A stretch of DNA of 64,000 bases from Pseudomonas sp. UBA6562 (GTDB taxonomy: Bacteria; Pseudomonadota; Gammaproteobacteria; Pseudomonadales; Pseudomonadaceae): NCBI RefSeq assembly GCF_002434265.1, contig NZ_DJJS01000008.1, positions 293,667-357,666 of the forward strand, given 5' to 3'. The translations under genes and the position numbers were made by a program. The notes below the pieces were generated by a model. It was not told where the DNA came from and did no database searches. It worked only from the letters and a program-made list of their open reading frames with translations. Of the stretch, positions 49,777 through 58,789 are shown piece by piece. Every line of letters begins with the position of its first letter. Positions within the stretch are counted from its first letter, which is position 1.

Positions 49777-50181
49777 TCAAGCGCCCGCTAACGCCCGAAG
49801 TGCTGCCGACGCCAGAAAACCGGATCGGCTTTTCTGCTCGGGATGGTTGGCGACATAAGCATCGATCCGTTGAAGCAGATGCTCAGGCAGCGTTGCGTTG
49901 AAGCGAACCTATTTTCCAAGATAGGGCGTGATATCGAAATCGACGACAGCCCACACACCGCCTTCATAGTCCGGGTTGTTCAAATGGTTGTCGATGGGCT
50001 GGCTATGAGGCAACGGATCACCGTCGGCCAACGCCCCCTCACAATAAAGGGCAAGGGCTTCAAGCACATTGTCCAGTGCCTCTTCAACCGATGCCCCACC
50101 GCTGAAACAGCCAGGGGCGTCTGGCACGGTCACGCCGTAATCGGAGTCTGAGTCCTTATGGATAACGACCGGAAATTTCAT
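49777..50181 (-). pseudogene. hicB: HicB-family antitoxin interrupted by an in-frame amber codon
   Basis: The first 90 codons encode the N-terminal partial RNase-H-like HicB domain (MKFPVVIHKDSDSDYGVTVPD, PGCFSGGASVEEALDN). A TAG at 49909-49911 ends the frame after DITPYLGK. The same frame then continues without a stop to a TGA at 49777-49779, reading VRFNATLPEHLLQRIDAYV and a further 26 or so residues ending GFLASAALRALAGA, which is a typical HicB C-terminal ribbon-helix-helix domain. A full product would have about 134 residues, as expected. The truncated protein could still bind HicA but not DNA. Sequencing error or nonsense suppression are alternatives. Confidence 0.85.
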
Positions 50182-50249
50182 GGATTCCTCCTGATGGAGA
50201 GAGCCGAGAGTACGAAGAACGCCCGACCTTACAATGTCTGTTATCGAGC

Positions 50250-50432
50250 TCATCTGAGGCCGGCAGTTTTAAGCATGTTGTTGAGCGTACCTTTTGGCAG
50301 TTGCACCTTTGGGTGCGGCACTACCACCTTTCCTGGCTTGGACGGATGCTTGAAATAATGATGGCTGCCCCTTACACCGATCTCGATCCATCCATCTGCC
50401 TCAATAAGTGATATGACCTCTCTACTGCGCAT
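50250..50432 (-). CDS. hicA: HicA-family mRNA interferase toxin
   Basis: This 60-residue toxin has the double-stranded RNA-binding-like fold of HicA. The active His lies in VRGSHHYFKHP (H24/H25), followed by VVVPHPKVQLPKGTLNNMLKTAG, the standard HicA ending. It is intact and precedes hicB by 68 bases on the same strand. A TGTGTA-TGG-TACACA inverted repeat lies 22 bases upstream. HicA cleaves mRNA when not held by HicB. Confidence 0.93.
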   Translation of the reverse strand: MRSREVISLIEADGWIEIGVRGSHHYFKHPSKPGKVVVPHPKVQLPKGTLNNMLKTAGLR

Positions 50433-50453
50433 GTGCTCTGCTCACGACTTTTA

Positions 50454-50468
50454 TGTGTATGGTACACA
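50454..50468. promoter_or_regulatory. inverted repeat upstream of hicA
   Basis: TGTGTA-TGG-TACACA is a perfect 6-bp repeat with a 3-base centre, 22 bases before the hicA start on the minus strand. HicB proteins often bind such sites to repress their own operon. With the DNA-binding domain of HicB lost, the site may now be unoccupied. The remainder of the 50433-50654 gap shows no gene. Confidence 0.5.
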
Positions 50469-50654
50469 CAGCCGTGACAGCCTGCTATTTTGCAAGAGTA
50501 TCCATAAGTAACGATCCAAAAGCGAAGGTGGTGATGACATTTTTCAGGAAAGGCCAATCATCGAATGCGTGCGGGTGCCTTACTCAAGGTCCAAGCCGAC
50601 TTGATCCACCGCAGTGAAGCAATCCGTAGATTGCATGGCTTACCCGCCGCATCC

Positions 50655-50687
50655 ATAAAAAAGCCCCGGCATCACTGCCGGGGCTTT
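50655..50687 (-). terminator. terminator of gdhB
   Basis: On the minus strand the stem AAAGCCCCGGCA/TGCCGGGGCTTT with the loop GTGA is followed by T6. It lies 18 bases after the gdhB stop. Confidence 0.92.
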
Positions 50688-50704
50688 CTCGTTTCAGCCG
50701 GGGA

Positions 50705-53700
50705 TCAGGACGGCACCACCACCGCCTGCCCGCTCAAGGCCAGGTCCACCAGCTCGCGGTTGGCGACCGCATACATGGCGTAATCGTGCCCCGATGCGTT
50801 ACGCAGGTCGTCGAGCATGGCGCGCCAGCGCTCGGCCATCGCGCGGTGCTGGTCGATCCACAAGGCCACGCGGGCGTCCATGTCCTGCGGGGCGTCGGCC
50901 ATTTGCAGCACGGAGATGGTGATCGCGCGCTGTTGCAGGTCGATGTCGTCGCGGAAGGCTTCGCGGGCCAGGGCCTGCCAGTTGTTCTCCACCGGCAGGT
51001 TGCTGATTTCCTGCAGGTACCAGGTCAGGTCCAGGGCGCTGCCTACGGCGAAGAAGGCCTTGGCCACCTGGGCCGGGTCGTGGCCGGTGACGTCCGAGGC
51101 TTCGATGATCGGCAGCAGGGTGTACAGGTGCGTGGTGCCGGCCACCATGCGCGCCAGCAACTCCGGCACGCCAGCGTCGACGAAGCCCTGATAGCGCACC
51201 ATCCAGCGTTCGCGGGTCGGCCCTTCCAGCAGTTCGTCGAGTTTGAGCCCCAGTTGCGCGATCTTCGGCCCGAAGTGCGCGGCGTCACGCCCGGCGTCCT
51301 GTTCGTTGCGGCGGCTGCGCAGGAACCAGCGGGTGGCGCGGCGGCCCAGACGCATCAGCTCGTCCATCAGCGTCAGCTGGATGTCGGCCGGCACCTGATA
51401 GTCCAGCGCTTCGATCTGACGGAACCAGTGCGGCAGGTGGAAGATGTCGCGCACGATCACATAGGCACCGGCGACGTTCGCCGCGCTCATGCCGGTGGAC
51501 TCCTTCAGGCGCTGCACGAAGGTGATGCCCATGTTGTTGACCAGATCGTTGGCGATCTGCGTGCTGACGATCTCGCGCTTCAAGCGGTGGCGGCGCATGG
51601 CCTCGGCGAACTTGCTCACCAACGATGGCGGGAAGGCGGTCTCCATGTCGCGGGTCAGGTACTCGTCGTCCGGCACTTCGGACTTGAGCAACTGCTCCTT
51701 GAGGTCGATCTTGCTGTAGGAGATCAACACCGACAGCTCGGCGCGGGTCAGGCCCTGGCCTGCGGCCAGACGTTCGGCCAACTGCTCTTCGGACGGCAGG
51801 AACTCAATGGCGCGGTCCAGCTTGCCACGCGCTTCGAGGTCGGCCATTAGGCGCTTGTACTCGGCGATGCGCTCGCGCACACGGCGTGCGGCCAGCGACA
51901 GGGCCTGGGTCTGCTTGTAGTTGTTGCCAAGCACCAAGTGGCCGACTTCCTCGGTCATGCTGCCCAGCAGCTGGTTGCGCTGCTTCTCGGTCATGTCGCC
52001 ACCCTGCACCACTTCGTTGAGCAGGATCTTGATGTTGACCTCGTGGTCGGAGCAGTCCACGCCACCGGCGTTGTCGATGAAATCGGTGTTGGTGGCGCCG
52101 CCGTGCAAGCCGAATTCGACGCGGCCCAGCTGGGTCATGCCGAGGTTGCCGCCCTCGCCCACCACCTTGCAGCGCAACTCGTCGCCGTTGACGCGCAGCG
52201 CGTCGTTGGCCTTGTCGCCGACATCGGCGTGGCTTTCGCTGCTGGCCTTGACGTAGGTGCCGATGCCGCCGTTCCACAGCAGGTCGACCGGCGCCTTGAG
52301 CAAGGCATTGAGCAGCTCGGTCGGGGTCAGGCGATCGGCCGTGATGGCGAAGCGCTCTTTCATCTGCGGGCTGATGGCGATGCTCTTGGCACTGCGCGGG
52401 AAGATACCGCCGCCTTCGGACATCAGGCTGGTGTCGTAGTCGGTCCAGGCCGAACGCGGCAGTTCGAACAAGCGCTTGCGCTCGGCGAAGCTGCTGGCGG
52501 TGTCGGGGTTCGGGTCGATGAAGATGTGCAGGTGGTTGAAGGCGGCGACCAGTTGCAGCTTGTCGGACATCAACAGGCCGTTACCGAACACGTCGCCGGC
52601 CATGTCGCCCACGCCGATCACGGTGATCGGATCTTCCTGCACGTTGATGCCGCGCTCGCGGAAGTGACGCTGCACGCCGACCCAGGCGCCACGGGCGGTG
52701 ATGCCCATCTTCTTGTGGTCGTAGCCGGCCGAACCGCCGGAGGCGAAGGCGTCGCCCAGCCAGAAGTCGTAGTCGATGGCGATGCCGTTGGCGATGTCGG
52801 AGAAGGTCGCGGTGCCTTTGTCGGCCGCCACCACCAGGTACGGATCGTCATCGTCGTGGCGCACCACGTTGGCCGGTGGCACTACGCCGCCGTCCTTGAG
52901 GTTGTCGGTGATGTCGAGCAGGCCGCTGATGAAGATGCGGTAGCACGCCACGCCCTCGGCGGCGATCTCGTCGCGGCTGCCGCCCAGCGGCAGGCGACGC
53001 GGCAGGAAGCCGCCCTTGGCGCCGACCGGCACGATCACCGAGTTCTTCACCTGCTGCGCCTTGACCAAGCCCAGCACTTCGGTGCGGTAGTCTTCCTCGC
53101 GGTCCGACCAGCGCAGGCCGCCACGGGCGACGTTGCCGAAGCGCAGGTGCACCCCTTCGACGCGCGGCGAATAGACGAAGATTTCGAACTTGGGTACGGG
53201 TTTTGGCAGCTCGGGGATCAACCGCGGGTTGAACTTGAAGCTGAAGTACGACTTGTTCTGGCCGTTGGCGTCGGTCTGGTAGAAGTTGGTGCGCAGGGTG
53301 GCCTTGATCAGGTCCAGGTAGCGCCGCAGGATGCGGTCCTCGTTGAGCACCTGGACGTCGTCCAGGGCGGTGAGGATGGCCTGCTCCAGGCGTTGCTGCT
53401 TGTCTTCCAGATCGTCCTGGGTCAGCTTGCGCGCCAGGTAGAAGCGGGTCTTGAACAGACGCGTCAGTTCGCGGGCGATGTCGGTGTGGTTGTTCAGCGT
53501 GCTGGCGATGTAGCCCAGGTCGAAGCCCAGACGGATCTGCTTGAGGTAGCGGGCGTAGGCACGCAGCAGCGCCACGTCGCGCCACGGCAGGCCGGCGGTC
53601 AGCACCAGGCGGTTGAACGCGTCGTTCTCGGCGTCGCCGCCGACGATGTGGATGAAGGCGTCCTGCAGCACGTCGTTGAGCTGCTGGATGTCCAGGTTCA

Positions 53701-55570
53701 GGCCTTCGCTGTAGGTGAAGGCGAAGTCATGGATCCAGTACTCGCGGCCTTTGGCATGGCGCAGGCGGTAAGGGAACTCACCCAGCACGCGCAGACCGAG
53801 GTTTTCCAGGATCGGCAGCACGTCCGACAGGGCCAGCGGGGTGTCGGCGTGGTACAGCTTGCAGTGCAGGATGCGCTCGCCGACCTGGGTCAGCGGCTGG
53901 TAGAAGCTCATGGCCAGCGGGCGTTGCTCGCTGAGTGCCACCACGTGCTGCAGGTCGACCACCGCCGAATGCGGTGCGAAGCGCTCGCGGTAGCCGGCCG
54001 GGAAGCCTTTGGGGAAATCGGCGAGGATGTTGGTGCCCTGGGCTTCGCCGAAGTTCTCCACCACCAGCGAGGAGTAGTCGTCCTGCCACGAGCGGCAGGC
54101 CTGGATCACTTCCTTTTCCAGCTGTTGCGGGTCGATGTCGAGGCGGTTCTTAGGGTCGACGCGCAGAATCAGCTGCACGCGCGCCAGCACCGATTCGGAG
54201 AAGAAGGTCCAGAACTCGCAGTCGCTGGCCTTCAAACGCTCCATCAAGACCTGCTGGATTTTCTGCCGCACCTCGGTGGAGTAGATTTCGCGCGGGATGT
54301 AGGCCAGGCAGTAGCAGAAGCGGCCATACGGGTCTTTGCGCAGGAACACGCGGATCTTGTTGCGTTCCTGGATCTGCACGATCGACATGACGGTGTTGAA
54401 CAGCTCGTCGATCGGGGTCTGGAACAGGTCGTCGCGTGGCAGTACTTCCAGCACCTGGGTCAGTTCCTTGCCCAGGTGCGCCTTGGCGTCGAAACCGGAG
54501 CGGCGCTCGATCTCCGCCACTTTGCCCCGCAGGTAGGGAATGGCGTGCACGTTCTCGCCGTACACCGACGAGGTGTACAAGCCCATGAAGCGGCATTCCT
54601 TGATGACCTTGCCGTCGGCGTCGAGCTGGCGGATCGAGACGTAGTCCGGATAGGCCGGACGGTGCACGCGGCTGGGCAGCGCGGCTTTGGCGAACGACAG
54701 CAGCAGCGGCTCGTTGAGGTAGCCCACGGCGTAGTCTTCGATGCGCAGCTCTTCTTCGCTCAGCCCCACGCGCAGGCGGCTCGGCAGGCCGAGGAAGGAC
54801 TGCTGGTCGTAGTTGATGCGCCCGCCTTCGCTGTCGGCCGTGACGGTGAACTCTTCGTAGCCGAGGAAGGTGAAGTGGTTGTCCAGCAGCCACTCGAGGA
54901 AGGCGGCGACTTCAGCCTTGTCGTGCTGCACCGGGGCGTAGGGGCTCTGTTCGACCAGTTCGATGACCTCGCGCAGGCGCGCCTTCATCGGTTCGAAATC
55001 GGCCACCGCCACCCGCACTTCGGCCAGGACCTGCTCGATTTCGCGGCTGAGCAGGGTCAACTCGCCGGCGTTGGCGCAGCGGTCGATCTCCAGGTACATC
55101 AGCGATTCGTGCTGCACGCCCTCGCCCTGGGAGCCTTTGGGCAGTAGTTCGAGCAGCTCGCCTTTCGGCCCGCGGCGCACGCTGAGCACGGTGGTTTGCA
55201 GGGTGTGGATGCTGTAGCCGTGGCGGTTGAGCTCGGTGCGTACCGAGTCGACCAGGAATGGCAGGTCGTGGTGCAGCACCTCGACCACGGTGTGGGTCGA
55301 CTGCCAGCCGTTGCGCTCGTAGTCGGGGTTATAGACCCGCACCTGCGGAGTTTGCGGATCGAAGCGCTCGACGATGCGCCAGGCAGACAGGGTGCAGCCG
55401 ACCAGGTCGGAGAGCCGACGTTGGGTGAGTTCATCCAGGGAAATGATGCCGAAGAACTGCTCGGCGAACAGCGCCACTTGGGGCAGGTTCTGTTCGCTGG
55501 TGTGCTGCGCCAGGGCCGATCGCAGTTGCTGCTGGAAATCGGCCTTGCTGGCTGCGGTGAAAAACGCCAT
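50705..55570 (-). CDS. gdhB: NAD-specific glutamate dehydrogenase, 180 kDa class
   Basis: This 1621-residue enzyme deaminates glutamate to 2-oxoglutarate and feeds amino-acid carbon into the TCA cycle. It belongs to the L_180 family found in Pseudomonas and Streptomyces. The catalytic centre contains VPVGAKGGFLPR, the nucleotide-binding domain follows with GVGDMAGDVFGNGLLMS, and a long N-terminal regulatory region with ACT-like segments precedes it. The ATG at 55570 gives MAFFTAASKADFQQQL, the usual N-terminus. It is one of the largest genes here and has its own terminator. It stands alone. Confidence 0.96.
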   Translation of the reverse strand: MAFFTAASKADFQQQLRSALAQHTSEQNLPQVALFAEQFFGIISLDELTQRRLSDLVGCTLSAWRIVERFDPQTPQVRVYNPDYERNGWQSTHTVVEVLHHDLPFLVDSVRTELNRHGYSIHTLQTTVLSVRRGPKGELLELLPKGSQGEGVQHESLMYLEIDRCANAGELTLLSREIEQVLAEVRVAVADFEPMKARLREVIELVEQSPYAPVQHDKAEVAAFLEWLLDNHFTFLGYEEFTVTADSEGGRINYDQQSFLGLPSRLRVGLSEEELRIEDYAVGYLNEPLLLSFAKAALPSRVHRPAYPDYVSIRQLDADGKVIKECRFMGLYTSSVYGENVHAIPYLRGKVAEIERRSGFDAKAHLGKELTQVLEVLPRDDLFQTPIDELFNTVMSIVQIQERNKIRVFLRKDPYGRFCYCLAYIPREIYSTEVRQKIQQVLMERLKASDCEFWTFFSESVLARVQLILRVDPKNRLDIDPQQLEKEVIQACRSWQDDYSSLVVENFGEAQGTNILADFPKGFPAGYRERFAPHSAVVDLQHVVALSEQRPLAMSFYQPLTQVGERILHCKLYHADTPLALSDVLPILENLGLRVLGEFPYRLRHAKGREYWIHDFAFTYSEGLNLDIQQLNDVLQDAFIHIVGGDAENDAFNRLVLTAGLPWRDVALLRAYARYLKQIRLGFDLGYIASTLNNHTDIARELTRLFKTRFYLARKLTQDDLEDKQQRLEQAILTALDDVQVLNEDRILRRYLDLIKATLRTNFYQTDANGQNKSYFSFKFNPRLIPELPKPVPKFEIFVYSPRVEGVHLRFGNVARGGLRWSDREEDYRTEVLGLVKAQQVKNSVIVPVGAKGGFLPRRLPLGGSRDEIAAEGVACYRIFISGLLDITDNLKDGGVVPPANVVRHDDDDPYLVVAADKGTATFSDIANGIAIDYDFWLGDAFASGGSAGYDHKKMGITARGAWVGVQRHFRERGINVQEDPITVIGVGDMAGDVFGNGLLMSDKLQLVAAFNHLHIFIDPNPDTASSFAERKRLFELPRSAWTDYDTSLMSEGGGIFPRSAKSIAISPQMKERFAITADRLTPTELLNALLKAPVDLLWNGGIGTYVKASSESHADVGDKANDALRVNGDELRCKVVGEGGNLGMTQLGRVEFGLHGGATNTDFIDNAGGVDCSDHEVNIKILLNEVVQGGDMTEKQRNQLLGSMTEEVGHLVLGNNYKQTQALSLAARRVRERIAEYKRLMADLEARGKLDRAIEFLPSEEQLAERLAAGQGLTRAELSVLISYSKIDLKEQLLKSEVPDDEYLTRDMETAFPPSLVSKFAEAMRRHRLKREIVSTQIANDLVNNMGITFVQRLKESTGMSAANVAGAYVIVRDIFHLPHWFRQIEALDYQVPADIQLTLMDELMRLGRRATRWFLRSRRNEQDAGRDAAHFGPKIAQLGLKLDELLEGPTRERWMVRYQGFVDAGVPELLARMVAGTTHLYTLLPIIEASDVTGHDPAQVAKAFFAVGSALDLTWYLQEISNLPVENNWQALAREAFRDDIDLQQRAITISVLQMADAPQDMDARVALWIDQHRAMAERWRAMLDDLRNASGHDYAMYAVANRELVDLALSGQAVVVPS

Positions 55571-55897
55571 CTGTGGTACTCCGCTTTTGGCTCTTGATCG
55601 TAGGGAAGCGTTGCGTACGCGCCCGGGGCCCATCAACCATAGTCAACGAGACGTCCGCGACGCGATGAACCAGGCGTTGAGCGTGCGTGGCACGTTCAGC
55701 GTGTGATGGGTATCTGCAAAAGCGACTGTGGGCGACACTGTGCCTTTACGGGTAACCATCGGCTGGGCAGCTTAACGACTGGTCGGCCGGGCCGCTTCCG
55801 AGGCTGCGACATATTCGGTCAAGGTGGGGCAATATGTCGCAGCGTTAGGCCATTTCCCCCTGGCAAAATTCCCTTCCATTCAATTTCCGAGTTCGCC
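55571..55897. other. divergent intergenic region, gdhB and the 117-aa gene
   Basis: These 327 bases hold no gene. They contain a perfect 13-bp inverted repeat (55803-55843), listed separately, and must contain the gdhB promoter on the minus strand. I could not define clear -35 and -10 boxes. Confidence 0.65.
55803..55843. repeat. 13-bp inverted repeat, candidate operator or hairpin
   Basis: GCTGCGACATATT and AATATGTCGCAGC are perfectly complementary and separated by 15 bases. The element ends 54 bases before the 117-residue gene and 233 bases before gdhB. It could be two half-sites for a regulator of either gene or an mRNA hairpin; there is no T-run. Confidence 0.6.
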
Positions 55898-56251
55898 ATG
55901 CACCTCAAGACAGCGCAATTTCTCGCCACCCCCTGCGACGATGAAGAAGACGACATGGCGACCCTGTGCTGCTTCGCGGGCAACGGGCAGATGTTCCTGA
56001 TGACCCGCTACCCCGACGAAGACACGCTCGACCTGACCCTCGACGACGCGCCCTCGACCCTCGACGGCCTGAGCGTGACCTTCAGCGCCACGCGCCTGAC
56101 GCTCAAGGTGGCACCCGGCGACCGTGACGCACTCAAGGGCGACGAACAACTGGACATCGACCATGCCACGCCGGCGGCGGACCTGCCCGAAGTGATCCAG
56201 ACCCTGCGCATCCTGCTCGAAGGCACCGGCGAGCTGGTCGTCGAAGCCTGA
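55898..56251 (+). CDS. hypothetical protein (117 aa)
   Basis: This 117-residue acidic soluble protein begins MHLKTAQFLATPCDDEEDD, followed by regular beta-strand-like segments (LCCFAGNGQMFLMTRYPDED, LTLDDAPSTLDGLSVTFSATRLTLKVAPGD) and a C-terminal helix (LPEVIQTLRILLEG). No signal peptide or membrane segment is seen, and I do not recognise the family. It converges on the DUF2235 gene, 23 bases away. It could be an independent gene or linked to that neighbour. Confidence 0.75.
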   Translation: MHLKTAQFLATPCDDEEDDMATLCCFAGNGQMFLMTRYPDEDTLDLTLDDAPSTLDGLSVTFSATRLTLKVAPGDRDALKGDEQLDIDHATPAADLPEVIQTLRILLEGTGELVVEA

Positions 56252-56274
56252 GCCTTGGCGAACGACGCGCAGGC

Positions 56275-57597
56275 TCAGCCGACTGGATTGGCATGCACCC
56301 TGCGCACCCCTTCTGCCGCGGGGCGGTTGACGAAGACCGGGTCCAGTACGCTGTCGCGCCATTGAGCGACGGCATTCCAGTGCGCCGAGGTGTGGATATA
56401 GCGATGCTGCAACAAGGCCTGTTGTTCGGCGTCGAGCCCCAGCGAGGTGCGACGCCCCAAGGCGTAGTCGTGCAAGCACGCGCTGATCGGCACCAGCTCC
56501 TCGGGCAGCGCTGCCAGCCGCAGCGTGTCCAGCGCAGCGAACGGCACACCTGCGGCACAGGCCCGTTCGCGCATCACGCTCAGATAGATCCGCGACAACG
56601 CCCCGCTGACCTGCCGCTCGCGGCAAGGCGCGGCGTAGACGCATTTGGTCGGTGCCTCACGGCGCGCGTTGTGTTCAGTGCCGGGTATTTCCCATGTGCG
56701 CAGCAGCGCGCCGCTTCGCTGTTGCTCGGGCAAGGCGCTCAAGGCCTGCGCAGCATTACGGTACGCCGCCGTAGCCTCGGCAGCGGTCGACAGGGCGACT
56801 TGGCAGGAGAATGGCTGGCTCATCAATACAGCCTCCTCTACCAACGGCAGGTAACCGCCGCCGATGTCGGCATGCACCCCCGGCACGGCCAGGTCATTGC
56901 CGCTGGCCACCAATGGGAAGTTGTGCCTGTGCTCGTCCGCAGCGACCAGTTGCCAGACCTGGCGGGCGATGCCTTCGGCAAGACCCAGGCGCAACTTGCC
57001 CATCCCCTCTGCGACCGGAGCGCGGGTCATCGGGTCGAGGATCGCCGCCACCGTATCGAACAGCCCGATGAAGTTGAGCGTCACGCCGCGTTCGAGTGCA
57101 GCGGCCCAAGCGGCTTCGCGGTCGGCTGGGTCGAGCACACGGTTGGCGAAATGCCGCGCCGCGGCCGCGCCACGACTGAAGCCAAAGACATCGAACTCGA
57201 CGCCTGCCAGGGGCTGCTGGGGTTGCGCCTGAGGCCAGCAGCGCACGCGCTCGGCCACCCATGCCAATGCCTGCTGCACACGGGCCTCGACCCCCGTAGG
57301 GCCGACACCGCTGGCTTGGTCGAGCATGATGTCGGGCGCGCCGGCCTGGGTGCCGACCCCTTCGACGTACAGCGGCAGGTAGTGGACAGCTGCTTGCGCA
57401 TCTCCACCTTCGGGGTAAAGCCTGTGCAGCAGCGCGACGTTGCTCAGCGCATTGGCATGGCTGCCCGAGGCGTCTGCCGCCGGGCGATCCGCGTCCGGCA
57501 CGGCATTGGCCTGGTTGTTGCCAGTGCCGTCGAAGAACAGACCGATGCGCAGGATGGCGGGGGTTTGTGGAGAAGCTGTCGTAGCATTGAGAGACAT
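56275..57597 (-). CDS. DUF2235 family (Tle1-like) serine hydrolase
   Basis: This 440-residue protein has the DUF2235 alpha/beta-hydrolase signature: LFFDGTGNNQAN near residue 20, the nucleophile elbow GFSRGAAAAR with S141, and HADIGGGYL with D244 as the likely catalytic acid; the histidine is probably near the C-terminus. Related proteins include type VI secretion phospholipase effectors (Tle1), but there is no VgrG, PAAR or obvious immunity gene beside it, so a housekeeping hydrolase role is equally possible. No signal peptide is seen. The ATG at 57597 is used because the preceding residues are not conserved-looking. Confidence 0.8.
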   Translation of the reverse strand: MSLNATTASPQTPAILRIGLFFDGTGNNQANAVPDADRPAADASGSHANALSNVALLHRLYPEGGDAQAAVHYLPLYVEGVGTQAGAPDIMLDQASGVGPTGVEARVQQALAWVAERVRCWPQAQPQQPLAGVEFDVFGFSRGAAAARHFANRVLDPADREAAWAAALERGVTLNFIGLFDTVAAILDPMTRAPVAEGMGKLRLGLAEGIARQVWQLVAADEHRHNFPLVASGNDLAVPGVHADIGGGYLPLVEEAVLMSQPFSCQVALSTAAEATAAYRNAAQALSALPEQQRSGALLRTWEIPGTEHNARREAPTKCVYAAPCRERQVSGALSRIYLSVMRERACAAGVPFAALDTLRLAALPEELVPISACLHDYALGRRTSLGLDAEQQALLQHRYIHTSAHWNAVAQWRDSVLDPVFVNRPAAEGVRRVHANPVG

Positions 57598-57649
57598 ATG
57601 GTTACACCTACTGACGGATGGGACGTCAGCAGAAGCCAATTAGTCTGAA

Positions 57650-57705
57650 TCTGGCATAGGGAAAGTCGGCTCACTGTGCAGGGCATTTCCCTATTAAATG
57701 CCAGA
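57650..57705. repeat. nested inverted repeat between DUF2235 and moxR
   Basis: Outer arms TCTGGCAT and ATGCCAGA enclose inner arms TAGGGAAA and TTTCCCTA, with a 21-base loop and a small asymmetric bulge (TTAA). It lies between divergent genes, about 120 bases before moxR. It could be an operator pair, a leader structure or a remnant of a small repeat element. Confidence 0.5.
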
Positions 57706-57825
57706 CCTTGCCAATAAATATGCGTGCTGCCATTGGTCGGCATGCCTGCGGATGGATTAAAGTAGCAGCCCCTGCCGGTACGGATGTCCCACTCCCGCCC
57801 GGCGCCTGCCCAGGAAGCCCCTCCG

Positions 57826-58785
57826 ATGGAACACCGCGACGCGTTGAACGCGCTACGCACTTTCCTCTCCTCCCAGATCCTGGGCCAGGAACGGCTGATC
57901 GATCGCCTGCTGATCGTGCTGCTGGCCGACGGCCACATGCTCGTCGAAGGCGCCCCCGGGCTGGCCAAGACCCGTGCCATCAAAGAGTTGGCCGAAGGCG
58001 TCGAAGCGCAGTTCCACCGCATCCAGTTCACCCCCGACCTGCTGCCGGCCGACATCACCGGCACGGAAATCTATCGCCCGGAAACCGGCAGCTTCGTGTT
58101 CCAACAGGGGCCGATCTTCCACAACCTGGTGCTGGCCGACGAAATCAACCGCGCGCCGGCCAAGGTACAGTCGGCACTGCTCGAGGCGATGGCCGAGCGC
58201 CAGGTCAGCGTGGGGCGCAGCACCTACGACCTGTCGCCGCTGTTTCTGGTGATGGCCACGCAGAACCCGATCGAGCAGGAAGGCACCTACCCCCTGCCCG
58301 AAGCGCAGCTCGACCGCTTCCTGATGCACGTGAAGATCGGCTTCCCCGACGCCGCCGTGGAGCGGCGCATCCTCCAGCAGGCCCGCGGCGAGGCGCTGGG
58401 CGGGGAAACCAAGCCGCAGCGTCAGGTCAGCCAGCAGGCGATCTTCGCCGCGCGCAAGGACATCCTCGGCCTATACATGGCCGACGCCGTGGAGGAATAC
58501 CTGGTGCAACTGGTGATGGCCACGCGCACCCCCGGCAAATTTGACGCCGAGCTCGCCGACTGGATCGCCTACGGCGCCAGCCCGCGCGGCTCCATTGCCC
58601 TGGACCGCTGCGCGCGCGCCCATGCCTGGCTGGCCGGGCGCGAGTTCGTCAGCCCCGAAGACATCCAGGCGGTGCTGTTCGACGTGCTGCGCCACCGCAT
58701 CATCCTGTCGTTCGAGGCCGAAGCTGCGGGGGTCGACCAGGACCGCGTGGTGCAGCGCATCCTCGACGTCGTCGCCGTCGCCTGA
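57826..58785 (+). CDS. MoxR family AAA+ ATPase
   Basis: This 319-residue chaperone-like ATPase has Walker A GAPGLAKTRAIK (about 45-56), Walker B LVLADEINRAP, sensor MATQNPIEQEGTYPLPEAQLDRF and a C-terminal lid domain. MoxR proteins usually act on VWA-domain partners, which are encoded downstream. The ATG at 57826 follows AGGAAG. It starts a six-gene operon. Confidence 0.94.
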   Translation: MEHRDALNALRTFLSSQILGQERLIDRLLIVLLADGHMLVEGAPGLAKTRAIKELAEGVEAQFHRIQFTPDLLPADITGTEIYRPETGSFVFQQGPIFHNLVLADEINRAPAKVQSALLEAMAERQVSVGRSTYDLSPLFLVMATQNPIEQEGTYPLPEAQLDRFLMHVKIGFPDAAVERRILQQARGEALGGETKPQRQVSQQAIFAARKDILGLYMADAVEEYLVQLVMATRTPGKFDAELADWIAYGASPRGSIALDRCARAHAWLAGREFVSPEDIQAVLFDVLRHRIILSFEAEAAGVDQDRVVQRILDVVAVA

Positions 58786-58789
58786 TCCG

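Noticed and set aside
51938..55147. Open frame of about 1069 codons on the plus strand opposite gdhB
   Set aside because: It mirrors the gdhB codons: high-GC genes give long antisense open frames. The product is low in recognisable motifs and rich in Val, Gly, His and Gln, and gdhB on the other strand is certain.
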